From the NCBI GenBank assembly GCA_022575985.1, contig JAKSXM010000007.1, positions 22,942,501 through 23,006,500 of the forward strand: a stretch of 64,000 bases of DNA, written 5' to 3'. A model generated the notes under the pieces. The model ran no database searches. It had not been told where the DNA came from and saw only the letters and a list, made by a program, of their open reading frames with translations. The translations under genes and the position numbers were made by a program. Source of the DNA: Anagrus nilaparvatae (lineage: Eukaryota > Arthropoda > Insecta > Hymenoptera > Mymaridae). Shown piece by piece: positions 8,813 through 18,324 of this stretch (within the stretch, counting starts at the first letter, position 1; every line of letters starts with the position of its first letter).

Positions 8813-9655
8813 ATGTTAGCATCGGAAGATCTTGTTAGTCAGAGGGGTAACCCTCTCAAAAAAGTAAATGATTATATATATCGCTATGATAATAAAATTC
8901 GATCGGGTGTCACGTGGAGGTGTGTGAGAAAAACTTGCAAGGCAAAAATTTTAATAACCGACAACTATATAGCTCCTGGAGTTGTTGCACACAATCATCC
9001 TAAAACAGCGAAAAAGAATTCGCAAAAGATTGAAGATGATGTTACAGTAAAAAATTCTTGTCTCAAAAATGAATATGCAAGCAATTGCAATGAAACAAAT
9101 GCTACAAGATTTCAAGAATTACCAGAGGCAGAAGAATTTGATTCTAATAATAAAATAATTTATGATAAACATATTGATGATGAAAAATCTTTCTCTGATA
9201 AATCAACAAATACGCAAAAAGTATCTTTTTGTGATAAGGCAACGAATACAGAAAAATCTGTTCGAAGTATAGGAGTAAACACGATCGAGTCATCATTTAC
9301 TAACAATAAACCTAGAAGAAATAAATTTAAAAAAACAAGATACCTAAAGAATAGTCAAAATTATTCATCTGATGAAAATTTTAATATCGATGAATCTGAC
9401 CAATCATTCAATAAAAATCAAAGTTCAAAAAGTTCTACAGATCAAAATTTTTTAAATCTTTTCGCTCACAGTTCAACACCAACATGTAGGGATATCATCG
9501 ATACACCAATCAATTATGACAATTGGGATGATCCTAATAAACTTGTTAATCGCCTGAGAGTATTAGATGCTGAGAGGAAACGTGGATTTACTGGACATGA
9601 TAATGAAATTAAGTTAATAGTCGAAGAATTAAGGACAGCTAAGATTATATATTAA
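8813..9655 (+). CDS. FLYWCH zinc-finger protein, 280 aa (right-arm copy)
   Basis: The predicted protein is identical, residue for residue, to the copy at 7196-8038. It has the FLYWCH finger at 5-62 (C37, C42, H60, H62), a disordered middle with TNT/VNT repeats, and the shared C-terminal module at 239-279. Both copies are transcribed away from the centre, so the two 280-aa genes are divergent, separated by 774 bp of mostly tandem repeat. ATG lies in TTTCAAGATG, and AATAAA is at 9700-9705, about 45 bp past the stop. It converges on the right-arm 127-aa gene. Both copies being open suggests that the duplication is recent, or that the arms are kept alike by gene conversion. Confidence 0.85.
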   Translation: MLASEDLVSQRGNPLKKVNDYIYRYDNKIRSGVTWRCVRKTCKAKILITDNYIAPGVVAHNHPKTAKKNSQKIEDDVTVKNSCLKNEYASNCNETNATRFQELPEAEEFDSNNKIIYDKHIDDEKSFSDKSTNTQKVSFCDKATNTEKSVRSIGVNTIESSFTNNKPRRNKFKKTRYLKNSQNYSSDENFNIDESDQSFNKNQSSKSSTDQNFLNLFAHSSTPTCRDIIDTPINYDNWDDPNKLVNRLRVLDAERKRGFTGHDNEIKLIVEELRTAKIIY

Positions 9656-10072
9656 CCTTATCACATGTTTTCTTTTAAAATGTTTAAGAATGTTATTTCA
9701 ATAAAGAAAAATATTTTCATTATATAAACTGTTTTATACTTATTCAACTTCCTTCAAGATAAGCAAAATTATTCCAAAATTTTTAAATTTCTTATTTTAT
9801 ATAGAGAATTATTTAAATTTTAAGAATTTGTATAGGATTATAAAAAATTTGCGGTTATTTTGGAGATTGTTTACATTTTGAGGTTATGCAAAAGATTTTT
9901 TTAATTTTCAGGTTATGTTTTATAAATAAATATTATTTACAAGAGTTTTATTGGATTCTGAAATAACCTAACCTAAAATACACTTAAAAAATTATCTATT
10001 ATACATATATAGAATATATTTAAGATCTTACAGTTAATTTTCAAAAAGAAATACAATATTGAATTTATTAAA
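9656..10072. other. Convergent intergenic region, right arm
   Basis: Mirror of 6779-7195. AATAAA for the 280-aa gene is at 9700-9705, and the signal for the minus-strand 127-aa gene is at 10064-10069. Confidence 0.55.
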
Positions 10073-10456
10073 TTATATTTTTGTTTTACAATCACATTCA
10101 TCCGAAGTTAATTTTGTATATCCATAAAAATCTGAACCTATTATGATTTTTTCTGCTTCTTTTCCTCCCCTTTTTTCGATGGTGAGATTAATATATCTTT
10201 TGTCATCATCTTCATGAGCATCATCATCTACGAATTCGATATCAATGTCATCGAAATTCTCTGCGTCTTTCATACTGTTCGAGGTAAATATAATAACCCA
10301 TAGACGATCACAGTCATATGTCATACATTCAAACGGATTAAGACATGAATTTTGCGTAAAAGAAAATGTTTTTATTTCTCCTGCGGAGAACTTGCTGTCG
10401 TCATATATTTCAACATTAACTTGTGTGCCTGGTGGATAATACATGTAAATTGACAT
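10073..10456 (-). CDS. Orphan acidic protein, 127 aa (right-arm copy)
   Basis: Identical in predicted protein to 6395-6778: beta-rich N-terminal part, acidic stretch at 66-86, and CDC near the C terminus. I cannot name a family. It is divergent from the right-arm 334-aa gene (348 bp apart) and convergent with the 280-aa gene. The polyadenylation signal is at 10064-10069, almost at the stop codon. An overlapping 64-codon frame on the other strand is a shadow of this gene. Confidence 0.75.
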   Translation of the reverse strand: MSIYMYYPPGTQVNVEIYDDSKFSAGEIKTFSFTQNSCLNPFECMTYDCDRLWVIIFTSNSMKDAENFDDIDIEFVDDDAHEDDDKRYINLTIEKRGGKEAEKIIIGSDFYGYTKLTSDECDCKTKI

Positions 10457-10804
10457 CTTGAAAATATAACCTTAAAATTCTCTCTTTTTTTTTAACAAGA
10501 AACGAACATGTCAATAAATAAGTACATACTGACTTTTTTATATCAAATTTCTTCCTTTATAGAAATTACAGATGTCGCCACAAGTTTTTTTTAACCTATC
10601 TTAGTTAAATATCGATCTCATTAGATACAACGTTCATTAAAATTATAATTTTACTATAGTTCGTAAATTTTCGGTAATCATCGACAAACTTCGTAATTTT
10701 ACTATAGTTTATGCAAATTTACTATAGTTTCTGAAGTTTCACATATAATATGTTAGTTTTCAAAACTAATTGTTTAGTTTGCATTGAACTGTTGAGTATT
10801 CAAC
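10457..10804. promoter_or_regulatory. Divergent intergenic region with repeated ACTATAGTAAA, right arm
   Basis: Mirror of 6047-6394, with TTTACTATAGT on the plus strand near 10650, 10698 and 10718 and a TATAAAA box on the minus strand at 10536-10542. It probably holds the promoters of the 127-aa (minus) and 334-aa (plus) genes. Confidence 0.5.
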
Positions 10805-11809
10805 ATGGAACAAAAGGCTTTATTGTTACAGCAAATTGCTGAGTTAAGAAAATCCATACGTCGCAAAAGTTTAGCTTACAAACTAGGTAAACAGGTTGCT
10901 GAAGATGTATTAAAAGAAAATCTCAAACCTATAACAGAACCTTTAGAAAAAATTTTGGGAAAATGGTCAGAAATAGATAATAATTCAGGAAAAAGACGTA
11001 TTCAGGATGATACCTACGAATATGATATTAAAAAAGTTAAGAAAATGAAAAATAATACTTCATCGTTGTACAATGATAATTTTAAATCAGCGATAGATTA
11101 TGATGATGAAGATGACACTGTTATCGAAAGAAATAATGATGATATGGATGATGAAACACCTCATTCATCAAAGATTTATCCAACCCTAGAAGCTAGCACA
11201 CCAAAAACATCAAAAGTGAATAAATACTTGCAAATGCTTTTAAAAAATGAAGACAAAAATTTGGATACAAAGACTGGAGTACGGTACTTACAAAATGGAT
11301 CATACATGTTGGGAGATACTGAAGTCTATTTCGATAACAAGAATAACATAAATTTGGGAAATACTGATGTCTCTTTCGATGACGAGAATCACATAAATTT
11401 AGATTATGATAAATATTTTTTGACTGATGGAATGATTGAGCTTTTATTCAAGAAGTTACCAGGCCCAAATGTAACCGATCAGGATCAAGCGAATTATATA
11501 AAAATTCTGAAATCAACTAATGCTTACAGGAAGAGATATAAGCCAAATGCATCTTTTCGAGACGATAAAACGGAAAAAAGTGCATGGATAAACAAAATTT
11601 TAAATACTACTGGACAAGGATTGTCACAATATATGTTTAAGAAGAAGGTAGCAAAAGATGTTAGGGATGATTCTAACAAGTTAGATGACCGCATGAAATC
11701 GTTAGTAGACAAGAGAGAAGCTGAAATTACTAATTATGAAAATGAAATTAAATCCATCATTGACAAATGTAGACAAACTAAAGTTAAACAATTAAAAAAA
11801 AAATTATAA
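10805..11809 (+). CDS. DUF8207-like element protein, 334 aa (right-arm copy)
   Basis: Predicted protein identical to the copy at 5042-6046. It has a coiled-coil-like start with KPITEPLEKIL at 41-51, an acidic linker, a duplicated 15-residue unit at 170-199, the ELLFKKLPGP...NYIKILKSTNA core, and the basic C-terminal module at 288-328. No enzymatic motif is seen, so a structural or nucleic-acid-binding role is more likely than catalysis; that is inference. Start ATG lies in GTATTCAACATGG, and AATAAA is at 11871-11876, about 60 bp past the stop. A 62-codon frame on the opposite strand is a shadow. Confidence 0.8.
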   Translation: MEQKALLLQQIAELRKSIRRKSLAYKLGKQVAEDVLKENLKPITEPLEKILGKWSEIDNNSGKRRIQDDTYEYDIKKVKKMKNNTSSLYNDNFKSAIDYDDEDDTVIERNNDDMDDETPHSSKIYPTLEASTPKTSKVNKYLQMLLKNEDKNLDTKTGVRYLQNGSYMLGDTEVYFDNKNNINLGNTDVSFDDENHINLDYDKYFLTDGMIELLFKKLPGPNVTDQDQANYIKILKSTNAYRKRYKPNASFRDDKTEKSAWINKILNTTGQGLSQYMFKKKVAKDVRDDSNKLDDRMKSLVDKREAEITNYENEIKSIIDKCRQTKVKQLKKKL

Positions 11810-12945
11810 ATTTATTGTAAAAAATGTTATAAAAAATAATGTATAAAATAATGTATGTTATAAGACTTATAATAAAAAATTATGTATTTATCAACAATAA
11901 ATGTTTTTTAATTTCTTAAAAAATAGTAAATTATTATTATTATTATTATTTAGCTGATATAATTTAAACCGTAAAAAGCAAAGTTGGTGATAGATGAAAT
12001 TTCAATTTTCTATATTTTTGCATTCAACCATGTACATATTTTCAAAGTACTCTGGTTAAATGACCTTGAAATTTAAGGTTATGTTTAGTAAACATATATA
12101 CATTATTTGAGAGAAGAAAAATTAATTAACATATCATGAAGAATAAAAAAAATTTTTTAATAAATTTCTGTTTTTATTTCAAACTAAAATTAAATTTCCC
12201 GTGTAAAACTGTTTACTTTATTTTAGTAATTGAATATTAATTAATTCGGTAATTATGGCAAAAAAAAAAAATTATTTCTACTTCAAAAATGTTTAAACTT
12301 TAACAATTTCTATCAAAATTTAAGTTAATGATCTAAAAACTATTAAATGATTGAGGTTATTATAAGAATTATTCAGATTTTAGGGGTTATGTAAGGAATT
12401 TATATATTTTGAGGTTATGTTAAAGAATTTATATATTTTTATATTATATATCTTGAATTTTAAGGTTATGTTTAGTAAAAAAAAAAACATATTATTTGGT
12501 GCAGAGAAAATAATTAATATATTATAAAGAAGACATAGCCTTAAAATTTCAATAAATATTAAAAAAAATATAAAACAAATAACTAATATTAAAAAATTAT
12601 AGTTATATTTATAAAAATATAAAATTTTTATGGAAGTTACGAAATATAACACTAGAGGGCGTCTTTTTTTTTCTCTCACAAGTGATAAATTTAACCTTTG
12701 TTCCATATATAAGGAAAAAATTGATCACATATATTTATAGTATATGAGTGCATGTATCTGTTTATATGTATATATAGTAACAAATTAAGAATAATAGACA
12801 CGTGCACTCATATACTACTACTTTATTATTATACATGTAAATATTTTTTATTATTAATATACTATAATTATCTACATGTTAAGATACCTAAGCAAGCTCA
12901 GGTTACTTATCATGTACATAATATTACACTCATAAAAATAGGTAT
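11810..12945. other. Gene-free part of the right arm
   Basis: Mirror of 3906-5041. Same (ATT)n run, ATAACCT-type units and dyad. The reading frames at 12380-12706 and 12752-12973 mirror those in the left arm and are not called. Confidence 0.5.
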
Positions 12946-13381
12946 ACATCGGTTTCTACTACGCATTAAGTAAATAAAATGATGATTCATCTTTTTGGGA
13001 TTCCCATTGACGTCATAAACCAGTTTCTACTACGCATTAAATAAATAAAATGATGATTCATCTTTTTGGGATTTCCATTGACGTCATAAACCGGTTTTAA
13101 CTACGCATTAAATAAATAAAATGATGATTCATCTTTTTGGGATTCCCATTGACGTCATAAACCGGTTTTAACTACGCATTAAATAAATAAAATGATGATT
13201 CATCTTTTTGGGATTCACATTGACGTCATAAACTGGTTTTAACTACGCATTAAATAAATAAAATGATGATTCATCTTTTTGGGATTCCCATTGACGTCAT
13301 AAACTGGTTTGAACTTCGCATTAAATAAATAAAATGATGATTCATCTTTTTGGGATTCCCATTGACGTCATATACCGGTTT
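12946..13381. repeat. 71-bp tandem array with TGACGTCA sites, right arm
   Basis: Mirror of 3470-3905. TGACGTCA starts at 13008, 13079, 13150, 13221, 13292 and 13363. Unit variants appear in mirrored order, showing that the whole array was copied rather than expanded independently. Confidence 0.9.
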
Positions 13382-13449
13382 TTATTGCGTTGTTATATTA
13401 TTTTTGTTCTAAATATAATTTCATATATAATAAAAAAAACAATAGCTGT

Positions 13450-13910
13450 AAAAATAAAAAATTTCACGCACGCACGCACGCACGCACTACAATATAAATA
13501 TATGGCGACCATTTTGAAATAGAAAATATAAATGGCCGCCATCTTTAAAAATACGCTTGTGCAACTACACACAGTCATATTAAATTTATACATGCACGCA
13601 CGCACGCATGTGCGCAAAATGGCCGTCAAATATGACTCATGCAAATGCATGGCAACCATATTTTATTCACGCACACACGCAAAATGGCCACCAAATATGA
13701 GATCATGCAATTGCACGGTAGCCATTTAAATTTCACGCACGCACGCACGCGATACAATAAATTAAATAGCGGCCATTTTCAAATAAAAAAATATAAATGT
13801 CCGCCATCTTGAAAAATACTCTCGTGCAACTGCACAGCAGCCATTTTTTATTCACGCACGCACGCGTGCAAAATGGCCGCCAAATATGATCACGTGCAAT
13901 TGCACGTGCC
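13450..13910. repeat. Alternating GCACGCACGC and ATGGCCGCCAT repeats, right arm
   Basis: Mirror of 2940-3400, but with numerous substitutions, for example ATGGCCGTC and ATGGCCACC in place of left-arm ATGGCGGCC boxes. This is the most diverged part of the arms. Confidence 0.65.
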
Positions 13911-13924
13911 AAAAAATAATCGAT

Positions 13925-14095
13925 ACCCTGGGACGTCCGCTTCCACTCTCACCCCCACCACCTGTGCCAGGATCGACAATCCCCACCATGCGACCTCCCA
14001 TGTGACCTTCCACCACCCCCCTGTCCCGGAATCGACAATCCACACCATGCGACTTCCCATGTGACCTTCCCCCACCACTGTGCCAGGATCGACAT
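13925..14095. repeat. Terminal subrepeats, right arm (three units)
   Basis: Three units with ATCGACA and CATGCGACYTCCCATGTGAC, of 57-60 bp, against two in the left arm. The middle unit differs most (GTCCCGGAATCGACA). Confidence 0.75.
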
Positions 14096-14107
14096 TACCT
14101 ATCTACT

Positions 14108-14113
14108 AAAACG
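14108..14113. repeat. 6-bp target site duplication, right copy (AAAACG)
   Basis: Exact copy of 2797-2802 immediately outside the right terminus. Confidence 0.85.
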
Positions 14114-14219
14114 ATTTTTTAATAAACACGCTAGTTTTGCCCGCTATTGGAGCAGAATGCAGTCGAATTGTGCAGTTTTCATTCATACATTTACTTTTAC
14201 AATTTTTTACACAACATTT
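14114..14219 (-). pseudogene. THAP-like zinc-finger fragment, upstream half (interrupted)
   Basis: On the minus strand this reads KCCVKNCKSKCMNENC, then RLHSAP, and stays open to the target duplication. A C-x2-4-C pair near the start followed later by C-x2-H-F is the THAP pattern; the second pair is in the fragment at 2676-2796. The two halves lie in different frames across the duplication; one base more or less in an A-rich run beside it would align them. No convincing ATG is seen upstream, so the 5' end may be an intron boundary or lost. The Cys-to-Cys distance is slightly long for THAP unless the second Cys pair (C-x4-C) is used. Confidence 0.4.
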
Positions 14220-14889
14220 TTTGTAATTTTTTTTAGAAAAAAGTAATTTTTTTAAAAAAGTAATTTTTTTCTATTTCATGGTGAAAAATTTAACTCCTTC
14301 CATTATTTATCACGAAAAAATAACTAAGATTTCTATGTTATACAATGTTACAGCTGACAACTTGCCGGTCATATTAAATTCACAGGTACGACCGAGAGTG
14401 CGAGTGTGTTTATTTTAGAAGCCTAGTATCATATTTATTTGGCAATTTGAGTGCCTTGAAGTATTTATATATATTATATATATCACGCTTCTTCTTTTGT
14501 CGTATGCAAATTGCTTATATTGAGAACTTCTTTCTCTTACATAATAAAACAACAAGAGATAAATAATCCATAAAATTTTGATAAATAATTAGTCTACTTT
14601 TGTAACTCGAGCAGGAACTAATAAATTTTAATAACACAATTGATATTATGTTTATTATTTATAATAAACTCATCAAATTAAATTATTTTTTTTTATTTTT
14701 TTAAAGTTACATTTAAAATGTATTTTCATTTCTTTCAATCGCAGTTTTTTCTCGAAATAGAAAAGACTTTTGAAACATATATATATCATTATATTATACA
14801 AAATGATTTGTAGATTTAATTATAATATTAAAAATTTCTGAATTAATAAAAATCAAATTAAATTGTGCTTACTTTTTTAAAAAAGTACT
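14220..14889. other. AT-rich non-coding DNA
   Basis: Poly-T and poly-A rich sequence with no recognised gene or repeat family. Confidence 0.4.
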
Positions 14890-15077
14890 TTAAATTAAAT
14901 AAAATTTGAAAATTGAAATTAAAAAATGTTTAAATTCCCGAAATATACTTTTTGTTTTCCAACGACTGAGTGTATCAAAAAGATTCTTTTTTCTCAGTTC
15001 TTGTGACTCGTTCATATATTGAATGATTTTTTCTTTATATTTTTCGGAGTTGATTGGTACGCCCCTTAAAAATGTAA
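14890..15077 (-). CDS. Possible terminal exon, unidentified
   Basis: On the minus strand a TTATTGCAG splice-acceptor-like sequence (about 15078-15086) precedes an open frame reading ITFLRGVPINSEKYKEKI, then QYMNESQELRKKNLFDTL and SRWKTKSIFREFKHF, to a stop at 14890. The first 50 residues have balanced, gene-like composition unlike most frames in this DNA. It belongs to no family I recognise. It could be the last exon of a gene to the right, a decayed transposon piece, or chance. Confidence 0.25.
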
Positions 15078-15086
15078 TCTGCAATA

Positions 15087-16904
15087 ACACAATTTATATA
15101 TATGTAGATGTTCAACATAACTTTAATTGCTTAGGTATAATCGTACTATAAAAAAAAATAAGCTCCGTCATTTCATCATGCTAAACTAAAACTTCAAACG
15201 GCTTAAACATGAATTTTAGCTTACTTACAAGCCAATAACTCACATTTATAAAAACAATAAAAATATTGGAGAAGCCAATTGCACTTCACTTCTATGTTCT
15301 GTGCCGCCAAAGTAAATTACACCTTATAGTATATTTTTGGACAAGAGTTTTTATACGGCAGCTTTAAAATTCTACCTATATTTTTTTATCAGCAAGAATA
15401 ATGCATTCAGTGGCCCGACTTAAATTAGTTTTTTTAGATTTTTCTTGGTTTCTAATATAAGAGCCTATATAAAGGTAGGGTAAACATATAGTAGATGTAG
15501 TTTATTTTTTAATTTGGAATGGACTTTAAGTAATTTAAAAAAAAAATAATGTTAAATTTCCAAAAATTAGTTTGTTTAAAATCTGCTTGTAAATTAACTA
15601 GGTCGATTAGAAGGTATTTAAAATTATTTTAATACAAACAGTATGCTTTATTATATTACAAAGTAGCAAAATTTTTCAGTTGACATTAGCTTAAGTTTTA
15701 GTTATTTTTCTTTGGCTATTTTTATCCTTGAAAAAAATAAAGTTCAAAAATAAAATTTTTTTAACCCATTAATACCCAAACGACAGTCCTTGAACACTCT
15801 CATATTTGTATATGAAAAAATTGAAATTTTGGGCAAAAAATGGTACCTAGTAGGTATTTTGGGCTGCTCTATCTGGATTTGAAGTTTTGGGCGTTAATAG
15901 GCTAAGTATACTAAATTTTTTAAGTAAAAAAGTGCTTGCGATAAATTGATTGAATATTTACCAGAAATGAAATAGAAGCTACCAGCTCTTGTATTTCTGA
16001 TAAAAGACCTTCAAGACACTCGTTCAAGACACCTCACTTTAAAGCGTTAATCCATTTTTCTTGCCTTTTCTTGCCTCTAATCTTAGATTATTAAAATTTT
16101 CAAGTTTCACAGTACTTTTATTAAAAGGATTAAAAGTATTTTGATATTTCCACATTTGCTATTTACAGGAATAGGAAACTTTGAAAATTTTATGTTTTTT
16201 TTTTGCATCTTCCATACCTCCATAACTTTTGCATTCAAACACTGCACAACTAAGGGGTATTTTCTATCGTTTACTAAGTGAATAGCTGCCAGATTATCTG
16301 ATAATTTAATTAATAATATTTAAAAAAGTAAATTTATAAAAAAAACAAGATTTCACTCCAAAAATATGCATAACCTTCAACTTTAACACCTTCTTTATTA
16401 ATTTTTATAAAGTAAAAACGAAAAAAACAATTAAAAATATTTGTTTTTCTTGTAAAATAACCTTTTATTTATTCATAATTATAATCATTTTTTAATGTCT
16501 ATCAGTAATATTTTTTAAAAATTAATTTTAAAAACCGCTTCCATAAGAACATGCAAAAAAATGGTTTGTTTTCTTCCGTCACACTATATAACTACTAGTC
16601 ACGTGACGTATGTTAATAGCCTTATACTTATAGGCAGTTACACGGCTGCGTTTATATGCTATTTAGTGGGAAAAATTTTAAGACAAAAATTAAAAAAAAA
16701 TTAATTATCAGATTCAAGATATCGAGAAAAACGATGTTTATAAAATTAATACTATAATAGGAAAAAATTAGGAATTATATCCGAAAAGAAAAAACAATTA
16801 AGTATTTTTTGTATTTTTTATATCGGATCCGAGAAATCAACTAAAAACGATATTTCTAGATATTAGTACTTTCAAAGAAAAAAAATACAACTGAAAAGAA
16901 AAAA
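15087..16904. other. AT-rich non-coding DNA
   Basis: No gene is recognised. It includes a GGGCAAAAAATGGTACC and CCAAACGACAG stretch around 15770-15900 with short inverted similarity, and a slightly GC-richer patch near 16570-16660. Confidence 0.35.
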
Positions 16905-17982
16905 ATGCTGCCAAGTGATTGGCACTATGGTTCCTCATTAACAATAGCAAAATATTTATAATGGTCTATTTTATCTAATAAAAATTATAATTTGAGATAT
17001 GAGTATTTCATAAAAAAAAGTTAAATACCGTATTTTAAAAGAAAAAAAATGTTGCTGTGATTTAATGTTTTTTATTTAACAAATTTTTAGAAAAAATACA
17101 CTTAAAAAAAAAACAATATTACAGATTTTTTAATTTTTTTGTTTTTTTAATTTTGAGAAAAAAATTTTGAAATAATTAAGTTTCAGGTCCAAAAAATTAC
17201 TATAAACGATATTTCTAAAACTAGTACTCTCATAGAAATCAATTAGGTACTACATCCAAAAATAAGAAAAAATTAAGTTTTTTTTGTATTTTTTTGTGAA
17301 AAAAATTTTGGGAAAAAAATTTTCAAAAAATTAGTTATCAGATTCGAGATATCGAGTAAAAATCGTACTTTCAAATATAAGTACTTTCATGGAAATAAAT
17401 GAGGTATTACATCCAAATTAAAAAAAAAAAAAAGTAGTTTGAGATTTTTTAATGAAAAAATTTTTGAAAAAAAAATTAGATCTTAATTCCATAATGGTTG
17501 TTAAATACCACCGATTGCAAAATTTTCAAATATTAGTACTTTCATAGAAAAAAACTAAGTATTACGTCCTAAAATAAAAAAAATTTTGGCATTTTTTGTA
17601 TTTTTTGGCAACAAAAATTTTGAGAAAAAAATTTTGAAAAAATTAGGTTTCAGGTCCAAAAAAATGCTATAAACCATATTTCTAAAACTAGTACTCTCAA
17701 AGAAATAAATTAGGTACTACGTCCAAAAAGAAAAAAAAAATTAGTGTTTTTTGTATTTTTTTGTGAAAAAAATTTTGAGAAAAAAATTTTCAAAAAATTA
17801 GTTATCAGATTCGAGATATCGAGTAAAAATCGTACTTTCAAATATAAGTACTTTCATGGAAATAAATGAGGTATTACATCCAAATTAAAAAAAAAAAAAG
17901 TAGTTTGAGATTTTTTGATGAAAAAATTTTTGAAAAAAAAATTAGGTCTTAATTCCATAATGGTTGTGAAATTTCACCGGTT

Positions 17983-18013
<31 letters not shown>

Positions 18014-18140
18014 GACTTTTTTTTAAAAACCGGTTTTTTAGCTTCCTGAGGTCCCAAAACGTGCTTATACGCCAAAAAATCAAAAATCAAAATTTCATCT
18101 ATCACAAAGGTTTCTCTATGAGGAACCAAAATATTAAATT
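16905..18140. repeat. Higher-order tandem repeat with CA microsatellite
   Basis: Units of roughly 110-130 bp containing ACTCTCATAGAAAT or ACTTTCATGGAAAT and TAYTACATCCAAA form a 467-bp higher-order unit present almost twice: GATTCGAGATATCGAG at 17341 and 17808, TTTCAGGTCCAAAAAA at 17182 and 17649. It ends with GTCTTAATTCCATAATGG and an (AC)n run at 17986-18016. The left edge has a TGCCAAGTGATTGGCA hairpin and GGTTCCTCAT; the right edge has ATGAGGAACC, inverted. A shorter relative lies at 45190-45410. Confidence 0.65.
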
Positions 18141-18324
18141 ATTAGTTATTTTATTTATCGCCCAAATATTTTCTAATTATTTATTATTATTATTTTTTAT
18201 TTTATTGACCTGTACTTAATATAGTCTACAATTCGTATATGTTAGATGCTTTCACTTTTTCTCCAAAGTTTGTGCAAAATGATATCTGAGTTTTTCGGCA
18301 TTCTGATTTTAAATCTTTAAGTCC

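Larger units (their letters stand above)
2803..14107. mobile_element. Maverick/Polinton-like giant palindromic element (non-autonomous)
   Basis: This is an 11,305-bp element bounded by identical inverted termini beginning AGTAGATAGGTAATGTCGAT, with AAAACG duplicated on both sides. Paired features in the two arms have coordinates that sum to 16,851 from about 3329/13522 inward, so there is no net length change over that core. The right arm is 59 bp longer because of one extra terminal subrepeat. Each arm has three genes, in the same order from the outside: 334 aa, 127 aa, 280 aa. Known for the family: 6-bp duplications, TIRs starting 5'-AG, and coding of PolB, integrase, ATPase, protease and capsid proteins. 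None of those genes is seen here. Assignment to the Maverick/adintovirus-like group is inference from termini, duplication length and the DUF8207-like and FLYWCH genes. Confidence 0.7.
8491..14107. repeat. Right arm of the giant palindrome
   Basis: Inverted partner of 2803-8360. It is 59 bp longer because of a third terminal subrepeat near 13990-14050. The core is the same length as the left arm; the outer 500-600 bp differ by many substitutions. Confidence 0.85.

Noticed and set aside
2803..14107. The palindrome as an assembly or library artefact (hairpin read, echo)
   Set aside because: A 6-bp target duplication at both ends, one extra 59-bp subrepeat on one side, an asymmetric centre and many substitutions between the outer arms are not expected from an echo. 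Long-read confirmation would still be decisive.
2803..14107. Polydnavirus or bracovirus proviral segment
   Set aside because: The element has inverted termini and a 6-bp duplication rather than direct-repeat segment junctions, and none of its genes resembles known bracovirus families.
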